Shown here piece after piece: positions 1-7,369 of a stretch of DNA of 18,422 nucleotides (the first letter of the stretch is position 1; the number at the start of each line of letters is the position of its first letter). A model generated the notes under the pieces. It was not told where the DNA came from. It saw nothing but the letters and a program-made list of their open reading frames with translations, and did not search any database. The stretch comes from Thiotrichaceae bacterium (GTDB taxonomy: Bacteria; Pseudomonadota; Gammaproteobacteria; Thiotrichales; Thiotrichaceae), in NCBI GenBank assembly GCA_024762625.1, contig JANTHA010000008.1:1-18422 (forward strand). The letters are read 5' to 3'. A program made the position numbers and the translations under genes.

Positions 1-290
1 TATGGATCAGGGCGAAGGTTGTTTGAGCGACGACAGGAGCGAGTTCCCTTCGACCCCATAAAATACGAGATTAAATTGCCGGGAGCAATTTAATGCGAAG
101 CCCAACGGGTTTGGCGCATGGACGCGCCAAACAAACGCAATGATCCGCAGGAGGCTTTTAGAGGGTGGCACTTTCTTGGTTCGCACACGTTTTGCTTACT
201 TTTCTCTTGCCAAAGAGAGAAAAGTAACTCGTAGCCATAAACTGAGGCTAAAAAAAGAAACCAAAGTCTTCTGGCTACGAACTCCGTCAT
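1..290. repeat. Composite intergenic repeat with three hairpins
   Basis: Three perfect inverted repeats lie in a row: 71-79 with 85-93 (9 bp, 5-nt loop), 109-117 with 124-132 (9 bp, 6-nt loop) and 196-207 with 216-227 (12 bp, 8-nt loop). The last one, around TTACTTTTCTCT, resembles a family of interspersed repeats common in proteobacterial genomes, often mis-annotated as small ORFs such as the minus-strand frame at 90-290. I see no gene. The left boundary may lie outside the window. The family assignment is from memory of similar sequences; the hairpins are seen directly. Confidence 0.6.
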
Positions 291-490
291 GAGATGTTAA
301 CTGTTATTTACCATATTTCATCATGTCTAATTTACGCTAGAAGATTAAAAGTGTTTTAGAATTGACGCTTGGGTTACTGCTATCTCAGTTAGCGATACAG
401 CCGTGAATTTGAATACAGATTTAAAAAATTTTAGTCTATGATTACTTATCACTTTCATAAATTATAGTATTTTAGTATATTACGCTTTCC
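291..490. other. AT-rich intergenic stretch without a gene
   Basis: About 200 bases between the hairpin repeat and the promoter of the DsrE-type gene. It is AT-rich with frequent stops in all frames. I see no RNA gene or coding region in it. Confidence 0.6.
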
Positions 491-499
491 TGTTATACT
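491..499 (+). promoter_or_regulatory. Extended -10 promoter for the DsrE-type gene
   Basis: TGTTATACT at 491-499 is an extended -10 element (TG, one base, TATACT). The -35 position 17 bp upstream (471-476, TTTAGT) is poor, which is usual when TGn is present. Transcription would start near 506, giving a leader of about 70 nt that carries a small CGTC/GACG hairpin (about 513-526). Inferred from consensus only. Confidence 0.45.
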
Positions 500-576
500 C
501 GGCTGCCAATTCCCGTCGAATTGACGACGCCCCAACAAACACATACGCTCCCCTGGCGATTAATTGAGAGGTTAAA

Positions 577-1089
577 ATGGACGAAAAGAAACTGGCTATC
601 ATAGCAACTAAAGGCACTCTGGACTGGGCCTACCCCCCCTTTATTCTCGCTTCTACTGCTGCGGCGTTAGGCTATGAAGTAGAGGTTTTCTGTACTTTTT
701 ATGGTTTGCAGTTACTAAAAAAAGATGTCAGCGGCCTTCAAGTCAGTCCACTCGGCAACCCTGGCATGCCCATGAAAATGCCATTTGGCCCAGGCTGGTT
801 CAAGGATATTAACTGGAATATCCCAAATATCGTTCAAGCCAACCTACCCGGTTATGAAGCTCTGGCGACCACGCTAATGAAAAAGACCATTGCCAACAAT
901 GGCGTAGCCACCATCCCTGAGTTGCGTGAATTATGCCAGGAAGCGGAAGTCAGATTCCTTGCGTGTCAGATGACTGTTGAGCTATTCGGCTTTGATGCAG
1001 AAAAAGACTTCATCGATGGCATTGATTATGTTGGCGCAGCAACATTTTTTGAATTTGCCGGCGATTCTGATATTTGTTTATACATTTAA
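577..1089 (+). CDS. DsrE/DsrF/DsrH-like (DsrE2-type) sulfur-relay family protein
   Basis: A 170-residue soluble protein of the DsrE-like superfamily, DsrE2 branch. Members carry persulfide sulfur on a conserved cysteine or act near TusA/rhodanese sulfur carriers, usually in sulfur-oxidising or one-carbon-oxidising bacteria. Seen here: an N-terminal beta-strand/loop typical of the fold (LAIIATKGTLDWAYPPF, residues 6-22), C39 after the second strand, and the FLACQMT motif whose C130 is the likely sulfur-binding residue. C120 and C167 are also present. No transmembrane segment or signal peptide, so cytoplasmic. The ATG has a GAGAGG Shine-Dalgarno at 566-571 with 5-nt spacing. It stands alone: no tusA, rhodanese or dsr gene is near, so its exact partner is unknown. 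Confidence 0.8.
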   Translation: MDEKKLAIIATKGTLDWAYPPFILASTAAALGYEVEVFCTFYGLQLLKKDVSGLQVSPLGNPGMPMKMPFGPGWFKDINWNIPNIVQANLPGYEALATTLMKKTIANNGVATIPELRELCQEAEVRFLACQMTVELFGFDAEKDFIDGIDYVGAATFFEFAGDSDICLYI

Positions 1090-1112
1090 TTTTCTGGATT
1101 TAGAAACATAAT

Positions 1113-1146
1113 CATAAAAAAAGCCGACGCGTCGGCTTTTTTTATG
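1113..1146. terminator. Bidirectional Rho-independent terminator
   Basis: A perfect 34-bp palindrome: seven A, GCCGACG, CGTCGGC, seven T, plus flanking bases. On either strand it gives a GC stem followed by a T run. It lies between the convergent DsrE-type gene (stop at 1089) and the MuiA-family gene (stop at 1164) and should end both transcripts. Confidence 0.93.
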
Positions 1147-1163
1147 TCCGGGCAAATACGCCG

Positions 1164-2891
1164 CTACAAACCATCGACCATCCGATCTTCCGGGTAACTA
1201 ACGGAATAGCCATATTTCAACTTGATTTTCTTACCCGGCTCCAGCGTGCGTAGCCAGGCGACAACGCCCTTCTTGTCATCAATATCAGTTTTATCCGGCG
1301 CCTCTCCGAGTTTTTTTACGCTAATTTTTTCGTCAGCTGCGACCGGAAAAACGTCATACAATGTAATTGTATAAGGCTTTTTATGTTGATTGGTGATGCT
1401 TACCTGATAATAACGCTCGACCACTTTTCGCTTGCCGAATAACAAACCATCCTTGCGTTTTTTATCCGGGTCGGGTTGAAAGATGATTTTCACCTTGTCG
1501 TCTTCGCCAAATGAAAGTTTGATTTCCTCACTTGGCAAAACCTGCTTAAGAAACACATTGCCAACAAAACCGCCGTTACGGTACAAGGACGCATTACCCG
1601 CCAGCAATGGCGATTCCCCCTGATACTTGAAGGTCGATAAAATCATTACCCGCGGATCAAACCGAGGCGCAGATGCTAGCTGAACTTTAGTTTCAAATGA
1701 CTGTGTAACTAAGGCAAAGCGTTTTGAATCATTGCCTGATTTCAAACTCACCAAACCCGGTGCATTAAATTCCGCCGAAAAATCGGCAAGTCTTAACTGA
1801 CTTTCTTCTGCGAGCATCTCTCTGCGCGGGGCTGGCGCCGCCATTGGCTTCATGCTTTTACGAAGCATTCTTGAATCCATTTTATCCATCATCGCGCCAG
1901 AAACCTCGGCTGACTCTTCAATGCGTTGATTGCTCATAAAGCCGCCATAAGAATTCGGAGTCGGCTGCGGCGCAAAATCCAGCACCCAGGGATTCAAATC
2001 GGGCAACTGTGCTCCTTCACCCGGTCGCAATGTTGACAGGGTCAGTTTCACATCCCGCCAGTCTTCTCCAGTGCGTTGACTGACTTTGCCCAGTGTTTTT
2101 ATCAGCAGCTTTCTGTCCTGGGTATTCAGGTCGGCGTCATAAATAGGCGACCAGTTTGCGCCGTTTATCTGATAGCTTATGTTTAACTCAAGGTTTGTCG
2201 CTGCCAGCGCCTCAACCTGTATTCGCGCTGTCAAGGTCGATGGCTGCCTGCGGCTGACTGCGACCTGGCGCAACTCGGCCTCCAGTTTGCGTATTTTCTT
2301 ATCCAGTTCTTTCCATTTTAGCCGCGACATGCGAATCTTTTCTTGAACGCGCGCTGTTGCGGTGTCCAGCGTATCCCAGGCTTCCTGCCATTTTTCCAGC
2401 GGAAGACTACTGTACGCATTCGTGTGTGGTTCATCGCCCTTTTTTTCACTAGCGGGCTTGCCAATCACCATCGCCCTGATGTATTCAAGCAACTGTCGAT
2501 TTCTTGACAAGGCGTCGTCAACAACCTGACGCGCCTGTTTAACCGCTTCAAGTTTCTTTGTAAGCTCTCTTTCCTTTTCGTAGACTGCTTCCTTTCTGAT
2601 TTCCTGGCTCACTTCGACATTACCCAGCCTCACATCCTGAGCCGCTTTGCCCGTTACCCGCAATGAAGACTGGTTCATTCCTATCGGCAGATTAGCAATG
2701 ACAATGCTGTGGCTACCTCCAGGCAGCTCCGCTTTTGCAGTTCGCATGACTTTGGCGCTGCCTGGGTAAACAGTCACCGCGCTTATTCTGGATTCCGCGA
2801 TAATTTCGTTTTCCGCGCTCGCTGCAATTTGCGGAACAAGGAAAACAATAATGACAATGAAGCAAGCAAGACAAGCGGCTTTTATTTTCAT
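1164..2891 (-). CDS. MuiA-family (DUF4140/DUF4139) secreted protein
   Basis: A 575-residue protein of the so-called mucoidy inhibitor MuiA family, whose biochemical function is unknown. Order seen: signal peptide (about 1-26, hydrophobic core CFIVIIVFLVP, cleavage after ASA); N-terminal DUF4140-type beta domain (about 33-100, with the AVTVYPGSAKVMR stretch); charged coiled coil (about 100-215); C-terminal DUF4139 beta domain (about 215-570, with the YDADL and LRPGE regions). A Met/Pro/Ala-rich insertion at about 330-365 is probably disordered. It is likely periplasmic or surface-associated. Length fits the family. Upstream AGAGAT is a weak ribosome site. The gene is divergent from the tatD-like gene, with a 301-bp element between them. 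Confidence 0.88.
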   Translation of the reverse strand: MKIKAACLACFIVIIVFLVPQIAASAENEIIAESRISAVTVYPGSAKVMRTAKAELPGGSHSIVIANLPIGMNQSSLRVTGKAAQDVRLGNVEVSQEIRKEAVYEKERELTKKLEAVKQARQVVDDALSRNRQLLEYIRAMVIGKPASEKKGDEPHTNAYSSLPLEKWQEAWDTLDTATARVQEKIRMSRLKWKELDKKIRKLEAELRQVAVSRRQPSTLTARIQVEALAATNLELNISYQINGANWSPIYDADLNTQDRKLLIKTLGKVSQRTGEDWRDVKLTLSTLRPGEGAQLPDLNPWVLDFAPQPTPNSYGGFMSNQRIEESAEVSGAMMDKMDSRMLRKSMKPMAAPAPRREMLAEESQLRLADFSAEFNAPGLVSLKSGNDSKRFALVTQSFETKVQLASAPRFDPRVMILSTFKYQGESPLLAGNASLYRNGGFVGNVFLKQVLPSEEIKLSFGEDDKVKIIFQPDPDKKRKDGLLFGKRKVVERYYQVSITNQHKKPYTITLYDVFPVAADEKISVKKLGEAPDKTDIDDKKGVVAWLRTLEPGKKIKLKYGYSVSYPEDRMVDGL

Positions 2892-2939
2892 GATTTAAAT
2901 CTCTGGTTAATTATGGTTCACAGTCTGCTAAAAAGTCTT

Positions 2940-2945
2940 ATTATA
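2940..2945 (-). promoter_or_regulatory. Possible -10 box for the MuiA-family gene
   Basis: The minus strand reads TATAAT here, 48 bp upstream of the start codon at 2891. No good -35 is visible at 16-18 bp, so this is tentative. Confidence 0.3.
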
Positions 2946-2977
2946 TGACCACTTTCGATTACACTTGTTCACAGGAT

Positions 2978-3278
2978 CCTAAATTCCGCAGTTGATCGCT
3001 ATGATGACAAACAAGTTTATAATTTTTCATGTAAATAACCCTCATATCAACTTCACTCATAAAATGAAGCCACTTCAGGCTAGATTGCACAACTGTGATG
3101 GCACATGTCTGTGTTGTAACTGCTTGAAAGGGAGCTTTATTGGCATGGTGCAACAACATTCCGCGCAATTACGCCCCGGCTTTGGCTTCAAGCGTCGCTC
3201 TACCTCCTACCTCCCTGTAGTTTTTGACCTGCACCATCGCAGCCGCACACTCAAGCCAGTTCAACTGTGGATTTTAGG
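2978..3278 (+). mobile_element. 301-bp MITE-like element, copy A
   Basis: Starts CCTAAATTCCGCAGTTG and ends in the imperfect inverse CAACTGTGGATTTTAGG (15 of 17 terminal bases match). A second copy of exactly the same length lies inverted at 6475-6775. By hand alignment the two differ at 43 of 301 positions with no gaps (about 86% identity). No transposase domain is encoded, so it is best called a non-autonomous element. Flanks share only AT (2976-2977 and 3279-3280), so no convincing target duplication. It ends on the base before the ATG of the tatD-like gene. Orientation given is arbitrary, set by the ending next to tatD. Confidence 0.8.
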
Positions 3279-4061
3279 ATGACTCTCATAGACACGCTCT
3301 GCCATCTGGATTTCATTCAATTTGATCCTGATAGGGAACAGGTGATGCAGCGCGCCTGGGACGCCCATATCAAGCATATCATTATTCCGGCTGTGGCGAA
3401 CAATAACTGGGACGATATTGATAAACTCGCCGCACAGCACCCTGCGCTCCACGCCGCCTTTGGTTTGCATCCAATGTTTATCGACGAAAATCAATCATCA
3501 CAAGCGACCCTAAAGGACCAGCTCAGACAGCAATTAATCAACGCCAATGCGAAGGCAATCGGTGAATGCGGTCTCGATTTTTTCTTCAAGAAGCTGAGCG
3601 ATGAGCAACGCCGCCTACAACTGGAAATTTTTATCATCCACCTGGAACTTGCGCGCGAGCTTGATCTACCGCTCATTATTCATTCCCGCAAATCGCTGGA
3701 TATCGTGCTTAAACAATTACGCAGGCATCCTGGCGTTCGCGGCGTTATTCACAGTTTTTCAGGCAGCGAGCAACAGGCAAAACAATGTATTGATCTTGGA
3801 TTTTATCTGGGGTTTGGCGGGCCAATCACCTATACTCGCGCACATCGTTTGCACCGGCTGGTGCGTGATTTGCCTCTGGACGCCATGGTGCTGGAAAGCG
3901 ATGCGCCTGATCAACCCGACGCGAGTCACCATGGATTACGCAATGAGCCGGCTTTTTTACCGATTATCGCCAAATCCATGGCGCAATTACGCAATTGCGA
4001 ACTTTTGGAAATTGCCGCCAAAACAACGCATAATGCGAAACAGCTTTTTAAGCTTGAATAA
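3279..4061 (+). CDS. TatD-family metal-dependent hydrolase, YjjV-like
   Basis: A 260-residue TIM-barrel of the TatD amidohydrolase family (probable metal-dependent DNase), closest in style to E. coli YjjV (LESDAPDQP near the end). Metal-site residues seen: E96 (GECGLD), H135 (IIHSR), H158 (VIHSFSG), D208 (ESDAP). The N-terminal HxH motif, normally DTHCHLD, here reads DTLCHLD, so the first metal His is Leu7 (CTC instead of CAC); only H9 remains. I chose ATG 3279 because the IDTxCHLD start lies at the usual distance; an in-frame GTG at 3267 is inside the 301-bp element. No proper Shine-Dalgarno is visible: the element ends directly at the ATG, with only AGG touching it. Activity and expression may be reduced. 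Confidence 0.88.
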   Translation: MTLIDTLCHLDFIQFDPDREQVMQRAWDAHIKHIIIPAVANNNWDDIDKLAAQHPALHAAFGLHPMFIDENQSSQATLKDQLRQQLINANAKAIGECGLDFFFKKLSDEQRRLQLEIFIIHLELARELDLPLIIHSRKSLDIVLKQLRRHPGVRGVIHSFSGSEQQAKQCIDLGFYLGFGGPITYTRAHRLHRLVRDLPLDAMVLESDAPDQPDASHHGLRNEPAFLPIIAKSMAQLRNCELLEIAAKTTHNAKQLFKLE

Positions 4062-4085
4062 CAACTGGATTAACAAACTGACAAC

Positions 4086-4571
4086 ATGAAACTATTAGCA
4101 ACCATACTCATGGCGCTGGCGATTCTGGTCGGTCTGATTCTGGCGCTTAGCCCCTACGTTGCCGACAAGATTTTCCCGATACCGGAAAACAGCGTGCGCC
4201 AGGCAAAGCCGGAAGCGGCGGCGATGGCGCTCAGACAATGGTTCGATGTGCCCGAAGCGCCCTTTGTGGATGTTCAGGCAATCCAGAAAGAAAACGGCAA
4301 TCAGCGCAGCGCCTGGTTTGCTTTCAGCGTTGGGCGACAACCGGTTGAGCATTACATTATCAGCAAACAACTCAAACAACTTGATCTGAATGATCAGATA
4401 TATGATGGCTTGCTATTTGCTAAAAATCCGCCTGCAAAGTGGTGGCAACCGCGTTCACTCCGCCAGCAAACCTATTTTAGCGGACAGGATCAGGGCAGGA
4501 CGGTTTACCTGCTATATAACCCTGACAGTAAGCGCGGCCTTTTATTAACCACCACAAACAAACCTGAATAA
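4086..4571 (+). CDS. Membrane-anchored protein of unknown function
   Basis: A 161-residue protein I do not recognise. The N-terminus (residues 1-27) is a hydrophobic helix, LLATILMALAILVGLILALSP, with one preceding Lys: a signal anchor or uncleaved signal. The remainder (about 30-161) is soluble and probably periplasmic, with a mixed alpha/beta character and a Trp-rich patch (KWWQPR near 119-124). No cysteines, no metal motif, no repeats. It starts 24 bp after the tatD-like stop and ends 5 bp before the CDF transporter, so the three are probably co-transcribed. There is no strong ribosome site before the ATG. Confidence 0.72.
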   Translation: MKLLATILMALAILVGLILALSPYVADKIFPIPENSVRQAKPEAAAMALRQWFDVPEAPFVDVQAIQKENGNQRSAWFAFSVGRQPVEHYIISKQLKQLDLNDQIYDGLLFAKNPPAKWWQPRSLRQQTYFSGQDQGRTVYLLYNPDSKRGLLLTTTNKPE

Positions 4572-4576
4572 CAGCC

Positions 4577-5521
4577 ATGTCAGCATCCGCATCCAAAAAA
4601 GTCATTTACGCGGCGCTCGCAGGAAACCTGCTAATCGCCGTCACCAAATTTATTGCATCAGCAATGACAGGAAGCTCCGCAATGTTATCCGAGGGTATTC
4701 ATTCGCTGGTCGATACCGGGAATCAGGGCTTGTTGTTGTATGGTTTGAAGCAGGCAAAAAAACCCGCCAGTGAAGATTTCCCCTTTGGCCATGGCAAGGA
4801 AATCTATTTCTGGAGCTTCGTGGTCGCCATCCTGATTTTTGCTCTGGGCGCGGGCGTTTCGCTTTACGAAGGGATACTGCATATCCGTAACCCAGTGGAA
4901 ATGACGAATCCGCTGATCAACTATATCGTGCTAGGCCTGGCGATAGTCTTTGAAGGCGCAGCGTTTACCTTTGCGCTTAAGGAATTCAAGGCGGCCAAGG
5001 GTAAACTTAGTTATGTCGACGCCATCAAACAGGGCAAGGATCCCTCCATGTTTGTGGTGCTGTTTGAAGATGGCGCAGCGATGCTCGGCCTTGTCGTTGC
5101 ATTAATCGGCATCTCGCTGACCCAGTTGACCGGCATCGCCTTTTTTGATGGCGCCGCTTCGGTCATTATCGGCTTGATACTCGCCGCCACAGCGGCCTGG
5201 ATGGCGGTGGAAACCAAGGGTTTGCTTATCGGCGAGAGCGCCGACCCCGCCATCGTCAAGGCAATTCATGAAATGGTTGATCAGATTGACGCCATTGAAC
5301 GCACCAATGAAGTACTCACCATGCACATGGGGCCGGACTATATTCTGGTCAATGTCAGCGCTGATTTTGCGCCCGACGCCAGTTCGGATGATGTAGAAAA
5401 CTCAATTGCTCTGCTGGATAAAAAAATCAAGCAACGTTTCCCCAAGGTGAAACGGATTTTTGTTGAAGCAGAATCCAGAGAGCATTTTCTGGTGACGCAT
5501 GAGGAAGAAATGAAGCTTTAG
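4577..5521 (+). CDS. Cation diffusion facilitator (CDF) family transporter
   Basis: A 314-residue inner-membrane antiporter expected to export a divalent metal (Zn, Co, Fe, Mn or Cd) in exchange for protons. Six membrane segments can be placed at about 9-30, 36-58, 78-100, 112-135, 162-182 and 186-210, followed by a cytoplasmic ferredoxin-like C-terminal domain (about 222-300). The TM2 site HSLVD (H42, D46) is present. In TM5 the usual His-x3-Asp is V161-x3-D165, preceded by E164 (FEDGAAMLG), a pattern like the SLC30A9/ZnT9 branch. FGHGKE (70-75) is the conserved loop. Substrate cannot be read from sequence. It begins 5 bp after the preceding gene with no clear Shine-Dalgarno, suggesting coupling. 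Confidence 0.9.
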   Translation: MSASASKKVIYAALAGNLLIAVTKFIASAMTGSSAMLSEGIHSLVDTGNQGLLLYGLKQAKKPASEDFPFGHGKEIYFWSFVVAILIFALGAGVSLYEGILHIRNPVEMTNPLINYIVLGLAIVFEGAAFTFALKEFKAAKGKLSYVDAIKQGKDPSMFVVLFEDGAAMLGLVVALIGISLTQLTGIAFFDGAASVIIGLILAATAAWMAVETKGLLIGESADPAIVKAIHEMVDQIDAIERTNEVLTMHMGPDYILVNVSADFAPDASSDDVENSIALLDKKIKQRFPKVKRIFVEAESREHFLVTHEEEMKL

Positions 5522-5540
5522 CAGGCTGTTAGGCTTCATT
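5509..5540. other. Hairpin across the convergent 3' ends of the CDF gene and ribF
   Basis: AATGAAGC (5509-5516) and GCTTCATT (5533-5540) form a perfect 8-bp stem with a 16-nt loop, spanning the stop codons of both convergent genes. There is no T tract, so it may protect 3' ends or terminate weakly rather than act as a classic terminator. Confidence 0.4.
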
Positions 5541-6461
5541 CATGAGCAACCGCCGGGCCTGTTCGGCATCCTTCTCTATCTGCTTTTTTAATTGCTCAAA
5601 ATCATCAAACCGTTGTTCTCTGCGCAGGAAACTGACCAGTTCGACACAGATGTAACGACCATAGACATCCTGATCAAAATCAAACAGATGAGTTTCCAGA
5701 CGGTTCTCTGCGCCTTTTACCGTCGGCCTTGCGCCAAGATTGGCGACGCCTTTCAATGCTGGCTCACCTAATCCGTGGACGCGCACGGCATACACGCCCC
5801 GTGCTGGCGCAATATGATTCAGAACGCGCATGTTCAGAGTCGGAAAACCGATGGTTCTACCGCGCTTGTCGCCATGACGGACTCGCCCGGATAACTGATA
5901 TTTGTGCCCCAATAATCTACTGGCCGCGCTAATTTCCCCTTTTTCAAGATGGTGTCGAATTCGCGTACTGCTCACCCGCTGACCATCCAGTTCATAAGTT
6001 GGCGTATCACTCACTTCCATGCCTGCTTTTTTACCCATGCTGTCTAACAGCTTAAAATCACCGGCGCGCCCTCGGCCAAATCGAAAATCATCGCCCACAG
6101 CAAGGTATTTTACGTGTAAGGCGTCCAGCAAAATATTCTGAACAAACGCCTCTGGTGACATGTTTGCCAAGCTTTGATCAAACTTCAAGCACAGGTAATT
6201 ATCCACGCCCAGTTCATCCAGCAAACGGATTTTGTCGCGCATCGGGTAGATTCTGGCGGGCGGCTCAGGCATGAAAAATTCTGCTGGCAGCGGTTCAAAA
6301 CTGATCACTGTTGATGGCAGATCAAGCGCTTTTGCCTTGCCTTTTAGTCGGTCGATAATTTGTTGATGGCCGAGATGCAATCCATCAAAATTGCCAATAG
6401 TGGCGACGCATCCTTTGGCAAGGCTTGAGTCATTTTTCGGGATGCCGCGAATCAGTTTCAT
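5529..6461 (-). CDS. ribF: Bifunctional riboflavin kinase / FAD synthetase
   Basis: A 310-residue enzyme that phosphorylates riboflavin to FMN and adenylylates FMN to FAD in the cytoplasm. N-terminal nucleotidyltransferase domain (about 1-185): GNFDGLHLGHQ at 23-33 (HxGH-type site H29/H32) and VSSTRIRH at 163-170. C-terminal flavokinase domain (about 186-305): GRTIGFPTLN at 201-210 and NLGARPTV at 241-248. Length is typical. The usual neighbours (murJ, ileS, lspA) are absent. Instead a 301-bp element sits 13 bp upstream of the ATG, and trmL lies just beyond. Its natural promoter may therefore have been displaced, or it reads through from trmL. The only AGG upstream is the last bases of the element, 13 nt from the ATG. 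Confidence 0.97.
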   Translation of the reverse strand: MKLIRGIPKNDSSLAKGCVATIGNFDGLHLGHQQIIDRLKGKAKALDLPSTVISFEPLPAEFFMPEPPARIYPMRDKIRLLDELGVDNYLCLKFDQSLANMSPEAFVQNILLDALHVKYLAVGDDFRFGRGRAGDFKLLDSMGKKAGMEVSDTPTYELDGQRVSSTRIRHHLEKGEISAASRLLGHKYQLSGRVRHGDKRGRTIGFPTLNMRVLNHIAPARGVYAVRVHGLGEPALKGVANLGARPTVKGAENRLETHLFDFDQDVYGRYICVELVSFLRREQRFDDFEQLKKQIEKDAEQARRLLMNEA

Positions 6462-6474
6462 GTTGTAAGTTTAA

Positions 6475-6775
6475 CCTAAAATTCTCAGTTGAGCAGGCTT
6501 GAGTGTGCGGCTGTGGTGGTGCAGATCAACGACTACAGGGAAGTAGGAGGTAGAGCGACGCTTGGAGCCAAAGCCGAGGCGTAACTGTGCGGAATGTTGT
6601 TGCACCATGCCAATAAAGCTCCCTTTCAAGCAGTTACAACGTAGACATGCGCCATCACAGTTGTGCAATCTAGTCTGAAGCGACTTGACCCCATGAGAGG
6701 AGCTAAAATGAACGTAATTTATATAAAAAAGAATAAGCTTGTTTGTCTTCATAGTGATCAGCTGAGAAATTTAGG
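6475..6775 (-). mobile_element. 301-bp MITE-like element, copy B
   Basis: Inverted copy of the element at 2978-3278. Ends on the plus strand are CCTAAAATTCTCAGTTGAGC and the inverse of CCTAAATTTCTCAGCTGATC: 17 of 20 terminal bases match. It lies 3 bp past the trmL stop and 13 bp before the ribF start. As in copy A, the same end (TTTTAGG) points at the downstream gene's start codon. Flanks (TTTAA left, TTTTTAA right) give no exact target duplication. An open frame runs through it but is not supported as a gene. Confidence 0.8.
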
Positions 6776-6778
6776 TTT

Positions 6779-7243
6779 TTAACTCAATCCCACAAAGTTT
6801 TGTTGTCGAAGCGCCTCATAAACCACCACGGCGACCGTGTTTGACAAATTCAAGCTACGGCTATTGGCGAGCATTGGCAGGCGTAGCTTACGCGCGTCAG
6901 TCAGCTGATTGAGAACATCCACGGGCAAACCACGCGTTTCCGGGCCAAACAGCAGTACATCGCCTTGGTTAAATGTCGCCTTGCTGTAAACTGTTTGCGC
7001 CTTGGTGCTCAGGGCAAAGATGCGTTTACCCTGCATCGCGTGTAGAAACGCATTAAAATCAAGATGCTCTAGCACATTCGCCATATCCCGGTAATCCAGC
7101 CCCGCACGACGCAATTTCTTTTCATCCAGGTCAAAACCCAAGGGATGGATCAGATGCAGGCGACAGCCGGTATTGGCGCATAGGCGCATGATATTGCCCG
7201 TATTGGGCGGTATTTCAGGTTCATATAGCGCTATATCAAACAT
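6779..7243 (-). CDS. trmL: tRNA (cytidine/uridine-34-2'-O)-methyltransferase
   Basis: A 154-residue SPOUT methyltransferase that 2'-O-methylates the wobble nucleotide of tRNA-Leu isoacceptors using SAM. The three SPOUT motifs are clear: the N-terminal [13 protein letters not shown] (8-20), GPETRGLP (100-107), and the knot region [18 protein letters not shown] (127-144). Length and order match TrmL (YibK). The ATG has a good AAGGA Shine-Dalgarno about 5 nt upstream. It is divergent from tRNA-Phe. Copy B of the 301-bp element begins 3 bp after its stop, between it and ribF. Confidence 0.96.
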   Translation of the reverse strand: MFDIALYEPEIPPNTGNIMRLCANTGCRLHLIHPLGFDLDEKKLRRAGLDYRDMANVLEHLDFNAFLHAMQGKRIFALSTKAQTVYSKATFNQGDVLLFGPETRGLPVDVLNQLTDARKLRLPMLANSRSLNLSNTVAVVVYEALRQQNFVGLS

Positions 7244-7299
7244 TATATCCTTGGATTGTTATTAGCCTGCCATCAAAATAGAGTATTTCAAAAACCCGC

Positions 7300-7328
7300 T
7301 TGACAACTAAATCCTAAACCGCTCTAAT
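7300..7328 (+). promoter_or_regulatory. Sigma70 promoter of tRNA-Phe
   Basis: Perfect -35 TTGACA (7300-7305), 17-bp spacer, -10 TCTAAT (7323-7328, 5 of 6). The following AGCGCCTC is a GC-rich discriminator of the kind seen at stringently controlled stable-RNA promoters. Start is expected near 7335, about 35 nt before the tRNA. Confidence 0.75.
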
Positions 7329-7330
7329 AG

Positions 7331-7356
7331 CGCCTCGCTTCTGTGAGGCGTTTTTT
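7331..7356 (+). terminator. Terminator-like hairpin overlapping the tRNA start region
   Basis: CGCCTC (7331-7336) and GAGGCG (7345-7350) form a 6-bp stem with an 8-nt loop, then six T. It looks like a Rho-independent terminator, but it overlaps the discriminator and expected start site of the tRNA-Phe promoter. A transcript starting near 7335 would lack most of the left arm, so it would block only read-through from further upstream. Confidence 0.5.
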
Positions 7357-7369
7357 AGATTCTCAAAAT

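Noticed and set aside
90..290. 66-residue open frame on the minus strand
   Set aside because: It lies across the hairpin repeat, has no ribosome site, and such frames are a known by-product of this type of repeat.
3267..3278. GTG start for the tatD-like gene
   Set aside because: It lies in the terminal repeat of the element and adds four residues not found in the family; ATG 3279 fits better.
2992..3282. Open frame through element copy A (96 residues) and its partner in copy B (93 residues, 6471-6752 minus)
   Set aside because: The two frames are similar only because the DNA is repeated. Substitutions between the copies are mostly amino-acid changing, no ribosome site is present, and no domain is recognisable.
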